From NCBI GenBank assembly GCA_030407005.1, contig JAUDYN010000010.1, positions 248,001 to 312,000 on the forward strand: a stretch of DNA of 64,000 nt, in the 5' to 3' direction. The number at the start of each line of letters is the position of its first letter. Position 1 is the first letter of the stretch. Positions 30,206-41,019 of the stretch are shown here, piece by piece. Under the pieces are notes generated by a model. It saw only the letters and a program-made list of their open reading frames with translations. It did no database searches and had not been told where the DNA came from. This DNA is from Desarmillaria ectypa. Taxonomy: Eukaryota > Basidiomycota > Agaricomycetes > Agaricales > Physalacriaceae. Position numbers and translations under genes: made by a program.

Positions 30206-30861
30206 TCAAACTGAGAAACGAAAGGGCCCATTCCCCTGGCTGGGGCAAGCAGTCAGGTCCAACTGACGGCCGGGTCCAGTCAGCCAGACGCAGAGCCCGC
30301 TGGTGTTTGGAGCAGCCGAAGAGATCATGCATCCCCAAGCGACGGTGCCAGTCTGGTGGGAGATATCCGTAGCACACGTCGAGCATTCAATTTTCCATTT
30401 CTGGTTCCTGTATATCGATCGGGTCGGTCAGTCGTGAGAATATATAAAGAAGCGAGACAAAAACATACACATTGCTACCTGACCAGTCGATATTGTTCAT
30501 GATCAACTCCGTACCGTTGAGTTCGACCGCAACATTGAGGTTATCCACGTTCCTGTGAAATTCTTGTCAGAAAAAAACTCAGGAACACAAGGTAAAAAGA
30601 CGCATACTTGATAGTGTAGGTGGGATCGTAATCTCCGTTCTGCTGGACTAACCACCTTGAAGGTAAAGTACTGCTGATAACGGGTGAGCCGGCGGCAGCG
30701 TTGGATGCCCACGAGAGTGTGCCATAAGGCCTGCCAACAAAGGTCCACATAGTAAGGTCAGCACCCTCAAAGTTGGGGTGACAGGTGCTCCGGGCTTCCA
30801 AGGGCGACGCGGTAGCAGCAGAGAAGAGGAGAGCAGCGAAGAAGATTATCGAAGAAATCAT
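30206..30861 (-). CDS. SSP1: small secreted cysteine-containing protein
   Basis: Three exons on the minus strand: 30861-30608, 30552-30469, 30407-30206, giving 179 residues. The introns (about 55-61 b) have GTATG donors and ACAG acceptors. The N-terminus (MISSIIFFAALLFSAATA) is a signal peptide followed by CHPNFEG. Six cysteines are conserved across the family: CHPNF, C-x2-C in exon 3, WGC, LC and AC. The end GRQLDLTACPSQGNGPFRF weakly recalls the Q-x-W repeat of ricin-B type beta-trefoil lectins. That is only a suggestion. I do not recognise a named family. Neighbouring copies are SSP2-5. Confidence 0.85.
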
Positions 30862-30967
30862 TGGGAATAAAGTTGAAAAATAAGAGGTTAAAATGATCAA
30901 CTTTCAATAAGATGAAGATCAGAATACTTCAAGTAGAAGTTGAGGTGTGAAAGCGAAGAGACCATAG

Positions 30968-30975
30968 CTTTTATA
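30968..30975 (-). promoter_or_regulatory. TATA box of SSP1
   Basis: Minus strand TATAAAAG about 107 bases before the ATG, inside a block CCACTATAAAAGCT conserved before most SSP copies. Confidence 0.75.
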
Positions 30976-32548
30976 GTGGTTTCGTAACCATCTGTCAAGA
31001 TCTTGGCACTCTGGGTGGTGAGTGATGAATAGCCTGAGGCTGCACTAGATTGGCAAGGACCACGAGAGAGGTAATGAAGAAGTCTAGGACCGACTGTACG
31101 GAATATGGCGCGTGGGACCAACTCCGAGAATAAGTAAGGCCATTGGCTGCAGTCACGCGCCCCTCAGCATGGTTTGTACACACCGAAGGCCCCGTTCTAG
31201 TCAATCTCCCCCCGACTTATCCGGGTTCGATCATTATCAGCGGCCACTCTTCCGAAAGAATTCACAACAAAATGTCAGACGAAAGTCAGGAGCAGTCAAG
31301 TCTAGCAAGTGCTATGAGGTTCTACTCATTGAAATTAGAATATTTGGAATCACTGAAAGAGCACAGGCATCCCTCGAAATGGTATAGTCTGAAGCAGTTC
31401 ATGGGCAGAAGATTTTCCGAAGGCAAACGGGGATGAACAGGTTTCATAATAACATAGGGTATTTCCAGTCTCGGTAAACCCTCAGTAGGAATCATCGGAA
31501 TGGACTGAAGATCCGGTATGTACATGTACGTAGTCGAACTATACATAACATCGGTCTCGATTCGCTCGATTCGCACAGGTTTGTTTCATCGATCCCGAAC
31601 CGTACGGAAACTGGATACAGTATAGACACCATGACTTGACCGCCTGAAAAAAGGACAGTAGGCAATGATCACTGTGTTTCAGATAATAAAGGTGATTTCT
31701 CACAGCCGTCTAACAAAAATATCGTCAAACCCGGAAAACCAGGTAGTACTCATGGAAATCAGGTCTTCGTGAATAGTCGAAGGGGACAAGGCATAAGAGT
31801 CGGCGAAAGAGTCACAAGCATGTTGTCGTGCGACAAAGGGTGGAGCTTGGGATTTTAACTGGCTATGTCCGTGAAATTTGGCTCCGCCTAGAGAACCAAG
31901 CCCGAGTTACGTGGTTTCTGCGAGAATGAGACGGTCAGAAGTTCCAGAGCAGTAGAAAAGATATCGTCAATCTCAGAAAGCTGGGTCAGATTTATCAAGT
32001 CAGATTTTGTTTTGGAATCGTTGGAGAAAGAAAATGGACTGGGATACGTACCATGAACAGATCGTCCGAACCCCACGAGCCTTCACCCATGTTTCTGAAA
32101 AGTATAGCCATAACGAACAGATAGTTATTGCGGAGCCCAGCGTACGGAAGGCAGGATGGTGATGAAAAAAGACACATGATGAGCACCCCTGGCAGAGCAA
32201 GAAATTGATCTGCTGGATGGCTGGCCCGCTACGGCGACCCGCACTGTTGGCCCCTTCCGCTTAGCTGGAGAACGACAGGAGTACTGGTAAGCTAAACTTC
32301 CAGTACGAGCCTACGAGAATAGGATGTCCGAAGTCCATGCAACCTCTGATCGACTACCTTTCGTTTCTGAAGATGGGAGGGCGAACAAGGACTTCCAAGT
32401 GTTGCACTTCGGAGAAGCGAATTTCAACTTACTAACTTGAACTTAATCTCGTCGACAAACGACGAGCACGGAGTCGACTATGGGAATACAAGTGTTCATT
32501 GTCAGGTCGTAAGAGAGGTCACGATATCGTGTTTTAGCCCTTTTTACA
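30976..32548. other. Upstream region of SSP1, duplicated elsewhere
   Basis: No gene supported. Blocks match upstream DNA of SSP3, SSP4, SSP2 and SSP5 and of the truncated copy (45336-46000). Short frames here are shared repeats rather than genes. Confidence 0.55.
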
Positions 32549-32631
32549 GAGCCCAGTCCTACGTTGGCGGAGAGAAGCGCGAGAACGCTAATGAGGGGTC
32601 CTTCATCCAGTCCACGATCTTCACTGGTTAG
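32549..32631 (+). pseudogene. Aldehyde dehydrogenase exon fragment
   Basis: About 27 codons read AQSYVGGEKRENANEGSFIQ and then STIFTG, clearly homologous to [20 protein letters not shown] in the aldehyde dehydrogenase at 41020-43230 (there near 41480-41540, minus strand). No flanking ALDH exons are present. A stray duplicated fragment. Confidence 0.7.
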
Positions 32632-32861
32632 AATATGACAGCAATCAAGAGGAGATTTTCGGGCCCGTGACTGCGTTAATAAAGGGGTAGACTGAAGAAG
32701 GCGGGCAAATTTCACGATCTTAGACAGACACCATATGGCATGAACTATGAAACCAAATCTGCACCGAATCGGTTTCTTGAAAAGGCCAGGATGACGATGG
32801 CAAATGACGCGTCGTCTTTCATCACCGATATAATGTACATTCATCAAAAAATGGGGGAACC

Positions 32862-34157
32862 TCAAGCCTTCGTCAGATACGCTTTGGCCACCTCCGAGAC
32901 CTTGGGATCAATTCGACCTAAAATCTCCAGCATCTCCTCCTAAACGCAAACAAATCAGTAATGCACCTCACGATTTGCTCAGCAAAGAGTCACTTACCCA
33001 AACCTTATCCTGCACGATCTTCCCATCCTCGCTGATCACAAAGTCGCTCTCTTCTACGACCTCAGACAAATGAATATATTTCCCACGAACCTTCTCCTCG
33101 TTATCCAGAGACCCTACGGCACTGTACACCAGCTGTCGGCTCCCTTCTTCGGTAGTGAACGCAAATTCCTCTCGCATCTTTCGCAGCCGTTCCGCCTGCT
33201 CTGCAGAGGCCCCAGATCCTAGGCCCGAGAAACAGAGTCCGGGGTTAACGGAGTTGACGGTGATTGCTGGCGAAGACGGGACATGGAGTTGCAGAGCTCG
33301 AGCAAACAGGACGTTCAATACTACAGCAGTATCAGGCCTGCCCATGTGAAGAGGAGGACTCAACTTGTTACGCACATTTACTATCATAATATCGGTGCTC
33401 CATTACCCTGTTCACACGTCAGTGACACAAATGGTAGGTAGTAAAGAATCGAGACATACTCTTTTGTGCAATACTCCTCGTCTGAGAGCTTCGCAAGGAT
33501 GCCTGCGGAAGCGATGACGTCCTTTTCTATCTTTGTCCAATAGTGCACGTCACTCGCCACGACCACTAGTCTCGGATTGACTGAATACTTGCGTGCGGTC
33601 TCGAGCATCTTCGGTATCATACGAATAGCGAGTAAGCCGGGACCGAGGTTGTTCGTATGTATACTAAAGATAGCAATGAGTTTTTGTCACCAAGAAATCG
33701 TCGTCCCGTACGTTTTCTCCCAACCCTCCACTTGTTCGTAGTACTGTGTCGCAATACCAGCATTTTCGACGAGGATATCCAATCGGTCCAGTTCTCGCTC
33801 GGCCCTATCAGCGAACGCAACGATGCTGTTGAAATTAGCAAGATCGATGATCCATAGCTCTGCCTTGGAGTAGCCAGTGTCATTTTGAATCTCTATGGTG
33901 AGCAGGATGAGTCGGTCTCGTAGATCCGATCATCGGATGAACGTACCGGCCAGAGCATGCTTTCCCTTTGCTTCATTTCTTGCAGTGAGGACCAGTCGGG
34001 CAGGGTTCATCCTAGCGAAATGTTTTGCGGCTTCGAAACCTAGACCAGCATTGGCACCAATCAGGACGAGTGTCTTCCCGCTCAAGTCGGCAGTGACGAC
34101 AGCGGGCACGGGTCCGGTCTGGTCTGCGACCCATTGATCATGAGTTCTGGGAGCCAT
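32862..34157 (-). CDS. Short-chain dehydrogenase/reductase
   Basis: Starts at the ATG at 34157 (MAPRTHDQWVADQ) and ends at TGA 32864-32862 (AKAYLTKA). Several exons: exon 1 is 34157-33947; exon 2 starts at 33892; later junctions lie near 33710/33660, 33445/33400, 33370/33310 and 32997/32940. Motifs: NAD(P)-binding GANAGLG near residue 34, LVENAGIA (the NNAG counterpart, with E for the first N), and catalytic YYDSK completed across an intron at about 33370. About 330 residues, usual for the retinol-dehydrogenase-like SDR group. Substrate unknown. Splice sites are plausible GT-AG and I saw no disabling stop. Its 3' end is duplicated at 54771-54961. Confidence 0.85.
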
Positions 34158-36314
34158 TGTGAGGGATAACGAGAAGCCGTCTGTGGTTTGCTACTTTATA
34201 TGTGATCAAGGGAGGATGTATGGGAGAGAAACGTGTTCTCAAATGCCGATAGCCTACGCGGACGCCGATATTTACAGTGACCATAACGGCAGACGTCAAG
34301 GTGCTTAGTAAAATAAGTCCTCCACGTTGTGACGAAATAATGACTGTAAGATATTATGTTCATGCTGGACACCAGAATGTTAGTCGTATGTCGGCCGGCA
34401 TAGTATAATATTATATAATACAGATGTCGTTATGTCCAGTGGTGAGATCCGATGAAGAAAGAGAGCATAGTCACATGATCGCTAGACACATAGAGCACCG
34501 GCTAAATCCGGTCCATCGCGCAAAAATTGAGTGGTCAGGATCTTGGGCATATCATATATGCTGAGCAGGGGGCGATGTGTAAAAAAATCACTTGGGAAGC
34601 TTTTCATGCAGTCCAGCTGGAAACTGAGAAAGTGAGTCCTAAGAAGGTAAGGATTACGGCAGTGGGTCGCAGGTGGGTTTAATATGAGATAGTACGATGA
34701 CAGAGGCGAACTCTGGCAAGAAATGGCGCGCGTCTAGGATCCAAGCAAAAGCTAGAAAATGCGGGGTCTCTGTAATTCCACGCCTATTTTTAAATCTAGA
34801 CGGTCTTGATTGGAGAGTCTGCCTGAGGGAGACTACAGGCCTGGGAGTGGTGGTGCAGGTATACTGAACAGGTTCTTCCGCACGCAATTCCAGTAATAGT
34901 GTCCATTTCGGTCCAACGATGCTTTGAAATCCTTTGATACGCGACTGAATCCAACGGTGAGTACTACTGCAATATTTCAGTAAGTCAATTAGATGCGCCT
35001 TTTCAGCAAGAAGACAAAAATGAAGAGACTAGTCTCTGAAAAGGAAATATGTGGCGCTACAAAGTATGGTCGACGACGACCATCGTTTTCGAGTCTTAAG
35101 ATTGACGATAGGAAGGTCAGGAATGGCTGATAGTGTAAGGAATGGCTGATAGTGTAAGGAACGGGCAGGGGTTGATGGTGTGGGTAGGAGAACTCAGAAG
35201 CGCATATACCCAGCTAGAAGACTGCAACATTTTCTGGATTCATCGTGCCGCGCTGGTCCACGCAAACATCCAAGCAGAGAATTTGGACAGAACCGCACCT
35301 CGAGGCTTGAAGACCTCAAAAGTTAAAATGTCGTAAGCCAATACGTCATTGATCTTATCGATATAATAAAATAATAAAATAAGTAATTGTAACTCTTACC
35401 GACCATGACCATCGATAATGCTGCATCGTCGACTGGCATGGGCCGTCTCGTGATTTATGTGAGTAAAGCACCTTGTCTTCGTTGATTCTGGCCTGACCTC
35501 CATCCTACAGTCGATGTAAAAGCCGTCGGTAGGGATTGTGTTTGTATTGCTATCGGGGGCGCCAATTAGTTATACAATATCTTATGAGGATCACTGGTAC
35601 GCACGTATTCCGTATTGGCCGCTGTCGTCCATCTAACCATTTACTTAGATATAGATTGATTTGGGTGATGTACTCGGCGATTGAAGGTGGTCATGAAGGG
35701 TATCTGGCATGCGCGATATGAAGCGATTGTATGCATCTTGGTACGGCTTGATATGGCTTGGCTGGTGCGTAAATTCTCCATGTTCGTCTCCACCCCTGTT
35801 CTGACCGAATAAAGCTCTACTTACAGGCGATATTGCGGATTGTACAATACAAGCACAACAATAGAAGGCCGTCATGACTTTCACCTGAACATTGTCAATG
35901 CAAGGGAAAGGGTGGAACAGATAAACGTGACTCACCAACAATACATACCAAGTCATACTTAATAGCCGACGGTGCCTTCACGCATGTCCACCACCTGATG
36001 ATACCGTCCGTACATGCACTCCCGCCACGACCAGTATCAAATTCCAAGAATCCAGCTTCAAAGGTCAAGACAACCGTGGACGACTTGATTGTGTTGGCAC
36101 TCCAGGATATGTGATGCGAGTAAAGGTCCGATAGGTGGGTCAACGATATTTTTCTTCTGGATCATGTTGTTGCTACCTCAAGTACCGGAGCAATGTTCGC
36201 TCATACAGGATGATATTGGAGTTGGTAGTGGCTTCTAACGTGCGAAGAAGAGCATCAAAGTCCCGACGCCTTCAGCTGGGACGAAAGAGGCAACAATTAT
36301 CGCGACTCCGCTCC
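34158..36314. other. Intergenic, no gene identified
   Basis: 34870-35210 is a diverged duplicate of about 50740-51060. A short duplication (AATGGCTGATAGTGTAAGG, twice) lies at 35121-35159. The minus frame 36143-35895 is open, but I cannot support it as a gene. Confidence 0.4.
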
Positions 36315-37178
36315 ATGAAGTACATCAGATCAGCCAGCGCTCTCTCCGTTTGGCCAGTCTCTAACCCAGGAATTCCAGGAATTCTCTGTGCATACTCGAA
36401 TAAAGGTATACAGCTACAAAAACGTCAAACGCGACAAGAAGCTGTTCCAGTCGGTCGAGAATGTCTACAAGGACGAAGCAGCCCAAGTTCCCTCTTGGCT
36501 CTCTCGTAGATGACACCTTTCGAGGCCATCGACAAACATGCGTCACAGAAGACACTCTACTTCCTCATTGTTACCCTCGATATTGCCTTTCCCGACTACG
36601 AATCTTCGGATGTGCGACCTGGGCATTTCGACAAAGAAGAAAGCGGTGCGGCGGTGATCAATGCCCTCAGCACGACGCTGGCTGCGGCACACTGGGACGG
36701 CGTCAGCGCACCGCGCATGTACTCATTCTACCCGCCCACGTCGTCCGACTTCGTCCCCGAGCCCAAACCCACACTCTCGCCCGTCAATAGCGTCCTCCAA
36801 AGCCCCATGTGCACCGCCCCTGATAGAGTCTGGTACCCACCTGTTTATTTACCGCTCCTCGATGATGTGATAGGCCTCTCCATAGAGGCTGATCCCCATA
36901 CCAGCAACTTGAGCGACGACGATGAGTATCCTGCCAGTGATGATGACGAGTTGACAGACGAAGAAGTGCTGTTCGAGTTTGACGACTACAATGTCAATGA
37001 GGCCAAGTCGACACTTATACCTATATTGCCATGCAGTAGGTCGGATGGCAGTCTCGAGTCCGGCTTCATGCGGAGGCGCCGCGGGGCGCAGTTGTGGTCC
37101 TCCCATTGGTTCTTTCTGAATCGCAAGCAGAAACGTATATTGTGTATCAATTTGCGGATAGCTGGGGAGCAGAGGTGA
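36315..37178 (+). pseudogene. maf1: MAF1-like gene (RNA polymerase III repressor), apparently frameshifted
   Basis: The C-terminal frame (36510-37178, 222 codons) has the MAF1 hallmarks KTLYFLIVTLDIAFPDYESS, DVRPGHF, an acidic loop (SDDDEYPASDDDELTDEE), and WSSHWFFLNRKQKRIL. The N-terminal block (VHTRIKVYSYKNVKRDKKLF near 36390-36450) is in a different frame and ends in a stop (36509-36511) overlapping the next frame's ATG. A start MKYI lies at 36315 in a third context. The usual CEVFSY-type stretch before the acidic loop is missing. MAF1 represses Pol III in the nucleus under stress. Here at least one frameshift and a deletion suggest a pseudogene, unless an unusual intron is involved. Homology is sure, intactness is not. 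Confidence 0.75.
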
Positions 37179-38840
37179 TTGAGCTCGGTGGATACTTGTT
37201 TGAAGAGGTTTTCGGGCTGGGGGGTGCTCTTGGTGCAGGTGCCCATGCTCTGGGGTTGACGACTTCGCTGTGAACGTTTTCGCCTGTGTATTTATGCACA
37301 TTCGTTACACCATTATCTATGCTAACAATGTGCTATTGTACTTGTATATTGCTACGAGCCTTAGAATCCATTAGACCTGACTTTGTATGTTGATTTACTG
37401 TATAAGACGGTCTGTCGTAAGAAATCTCCACTCCCCCACGCTGACTTTGCAACGTCCAACATGACGGCTTCGTAAGTCTTTTTTTCGCTGTCTTATAGGG
37501 TTAGTGGATCCGAGCTCGCATAGACTTAGAATTTCCTATTCTCGTACACTCATACTGAGAGATGCGCCTACTAGCCAACGGTGCAGGTCGCCATAGCGGA
37601 CGGGCCAGCGGATAAACCTTTTTCTCTGTCAGCTCTGCCCATCTTTTGCTGAGACTTTTATCCTTGCTGTATAGTGACCACGTCGCTCATCGTCTCATTT
37701 TCGCAGACACTACATACCTCGGGCTTCTCGCTAGCCCAAATTTCACGAACATAGCCACCTAAATCCCAAGTTCCGCATTGTCATGGTGCGTGTGGCTCTT
37801 GACCGATTCTTACGCACCTTCAATGATTTTCAAAAACTGGTTTTAATGAGTACGACCTGAAAGTTTGCTAGCTTTGATGATATTTTCGAAACGACTCTGA
37901 GAAGACTCTCAATCCCTTCTATTATCTAGAACGCAGTGATCATTGCCTACGGTCCTTTTTCAGGCGGTGGAGTCATGACATCTAGTACTGCGTCTAATGT
38001 CCGTACGTTTCGGAATCGAGGATATAAGCCTGTGCGTATTGAAAGATTCGAGACCGACATTCTTCAGACCTTAACTGCATGTACATACCGGATCATGAGT
38101 TCATGTCGATGATCCCCAGGTTTACCGAGACTGACGACATCCTATACATCCTATGTTCTTATGGAACTGGTTCATCTCCTTTTGCTTCCGTCAGACTTGT
38201 GTACTCAGGGTCTGCTTCAGCTGCTCTCTTGGCAGATGACTAACTCGAGCCGGTAAAAATGCAAGAGAAACAGTTGGAATAGAGATGAAATTTTGACTCG
38301 GGATTTTATGTGCTATCCACTCATTTTTGCTGGTGAAGAAAATATATCTGAGCGAGCTTGGCTCTTCGTCTTGGCGAAGGTAAATTGGCCAGATTGCTGC
38401 CCTGAAGTTCTTCCAGACCCGAATCAGCTGCCTCGAAGAACTGTCATATTGTCCCGTTTAGGGATATGTCCCTTAATGCAATGGTCCCTTTGAACTCGAA
38501 GAACTGCGAAATGACTCCAAAAATTCTGAATTTAATGAGTACAACCTAAAAACACTTGCTAGGCCTGACAACCTTTTGTTACTGACTTTCGTCTTACATT
38601 TTGCTGTGAATTGTTTTGGAAGAGTTCCGCTGTAGGGAACCCGGATAAGTCAGGGAGAGATGGACTATAATGGCGTCTTCAATGCGTATGGGCCATGCTG
38701 AGCGGCGATGGTGATACCTCCAACGGCCTTACTTACCCTTGGAGTCGATCCCACACCCTATCTCTCATACCTAGGCCGGCTTCATATTGATCACTTACCA
38801 CCAAAAATTCCGAGATCTTTTCAACTGGTCACAAAACCAC
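37179..38840. other. Upstream region of SSP2 (inverted copy of the SSP unit)
   Basis: No gene supported. Segments (for example 37590-37620 and 38030-38240) match, in the opposite orientation, DNA upstream of SSP1, SSP3 and SSP4. Confidence 0.5.
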
Positions 38841-38848
38841 TATAAAAG
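38841..38848 (+). promoter_or_regulatory. TATA box of SSP2
   Basis: TATAAAAG in the conserved CCACTATAAAAGCT block, 113 bases before the ATG. Confidence 0.75.
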
Positions 38849-38953
38849 CTGTCGTCTCTTCGCTTTTCATACCTTGCACCCTTTTGATCTTTATCGATCA
38901 ATTATCCTTTGAAAACTGATCGTTTCGATCTCATATCTTTCGGCTTTATTCTA

Positions 38954-39585
38954 ATGTATCCTCCGACGATCCTCTTCTTCTTTACACTCTTCTTCACTGC
39001 CGCGCCCTTGGCTGCCTCGGGCTGGTGCACCCCAAACTTTGAGGACACTGCCGTCACCGTGGTCTGGAATGGCACACTCTCGTGGTCAGCCAACCCTGCC
39101 ATCGGTGCACCCATCGTTTCTAGTACATCGCCTTCCGAGTTCTTCTTCCAGCAGAACGGGGATGATCCCGATGTCACCTACACTGTCAAGTACACGTCTT
39201 TCACCTTTGTTCAGGAGTTTTTGCTAACGAGAATTTGACAGGACCGCGGCTAACGTCAACTTTGCCGTCGAATACGACGGTCAGCGAATGTTCATGGACA
39301 ATGTTGACTGGTCAGGCAGCAATGTGTATGTTCTTGTCTCGCCTTTTACATATTTCTTGATTGACTGACTTGATATACAGGAACCAGAAATGGAAAGTTA
39401 TATGTTCGGCGTGTGCTACGGACATCTCTCAGCAGAAGGGTGTTGTTGCTTCGAGATGCGAAATCACATCCAAAACCGATGGGTGGTGCGTCACGGAGGG
39501 AACTGAACCCGGCCCTTTGACATTATATTATTGTGTCGATCATGGAGGCCACGGGCCGTATCTATACTTTGATTTCTCGGTTTGA
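38954..39585 (+). CDS. SSP2: small secreted cysteine-containing protein
   Basis: Exons 38954-39189, 39242-39325 and 39381-39585, 174 residues. The ATG aligned with the other copies is chosen. An in-frame ATG at 38909 would lengthen the leader. Signal peptide YPPTILFFFTLFFTAAPLA, then WCTPNF in place of CHPNF. The six family cysteines are present. Exon 3 starts NQKWKVICSACATD. It lacks the QFxF ending of SSP5 and ends YLYFDFSV. Same exon phases as the other four. Plus orientation, opposite to SSP1, 3 and 4. Confidence 0.84.
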
Positions 39586-40299
39586 CGGATGACCGAAGGG
39601 GAAGGCGGGCCGGAAGATTCGTTCCTTTTGGGTTTGTTTTTCCGATTCTTTGTTTTATGTCTTGAAATTCTGAAATTTCTTCGACGAAAAGACAAATTTC
39701 CTTTTTCATCATAACTTACAGATAAATAATATGTTGGAACCGTATCGCCGGGTTCGCTAGGCAAAATTGGATGTGATAGTGCAAAAGTAAGATACGAACG
39801 GGAAAGTACGGCGAAACCTCCGAAACCTGCCCCATAGTGCACGTGATTACGGATGGACCGGACCGGACCGAATGTTATTCGATTAACCGTCAAATCGACC
39901 ATGAAGTGTACAGGAAACAACAGGCCTGGGTATTTTCAGCGTGTCGAACTGATCGAGAATTAACCTCAAATATATCTGAAATACGGTCTAGTACTGTGGA
40001 ATCATACAAAAATGTGATGTTCTCGATGGACTTTCATAGTGCCAACCGTGTTCAGTTCGAGTCGATGGCATCAGAGATAATCCAGCGATCATATGCTATG
40101 CATTTCAGGGGATACTGTGTCTGTCTTCTCTGATACAACTTGCGTAAAATCAGCGAGCATGCTACACAGCACCCCTTCAGAGTGTCCCAAGACCAAATCC
40201 AGCCTTTCGACTATTTCAAAGCTAGCTAACCCCTAAAAGGCAGGCAAGCTATGTCAATCAAACAGACAAAGTCAAGAAAATTGCCAGATGTTAAGTTTC
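39586..40299. other. Downstream flank of SSP2, no gene
   Basis: Nothing beyond short chance frames. Confidence 0.45.
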
Positions 40300-40548
40300 T
40301 GTTGGGATTTGAGAGTTGAGCCCGAGATGATGGCAATCCGGCATCATGCCGAACTTGCTGATTAAGAGAGAAATATTAGGAAAGTTGTAGAACATTCTAG
40401 TAAATTAGTATTTAGTATATAAGTAGGTACAGTAGTGTACATCTGCATACGTTTGCAGAGCTCAGCCAAGCGCAATACTATTGGCCTGACACCGCGCATG
40501 TACTAACTGGGAACGAACTGATCTATTCATCCCCCGTTTTTCACAACA
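40300..40548 (+). repeat. F-family solo LTR
   Basis: 249 bp, TGTTGGG...CACAACA, with TATATAAG near 40419. Flanked by perfect GTTTC duplications (40295-40299 and 40549-40553). Near-identical to 49567-49814. Confidence 0.93.
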
Positions 40549-41019
40549 GTTTCATCTGGACGAAACTGACTTAATTTCGGTTCTGATGGCTGAATATATT
40601 GGGCTTCGTGACACGACCTCCCGTGTGGCATTGTCAAGTGCAGAAACAAGAAAATAAATAGGTGTGAGACTGGGAAAGGTCGATGTTGTGGCGTTTACAA
40701 TGTGCTGAACTAGGGCAGATAGAACGTCCGAGTATGATCCCTGGGACATATAGAGGGAAAACATTATCCTGGAAACTCCGCTGCGTCATTGTGGTGGAAT
40801 ATATCACGCGCGTAAGTGCAGTATATCGGGAATGAATGACAACACGTCCTCTCTTCATTTTGGTAACTCTAAGGAAAGCGCGTCGGCGCAAATCTGGTTG
40901 CATAAGTTCAAGCCATACACAACTATGTGTCGCACATTTACTAAGAGTAAATCAAGACACTCAACAAACTAACCATACACTCGTTCAGCACATGACATTC
41001 CATACGTACAGCTCACTAC
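40549..41019. other. Intergenic, nothing recognised
   Basis: No supported gene between the F LTR and the aldehyde dehydrogenase stop. Confidence 0.4.

Noticed and set aside
38909..38953. Upstream in-frame ATG as the SSP2 start
   Set aside because: It would add 15 polar residues before the signal peptide. The other four genes start at the position equivalent to 38954 or later.
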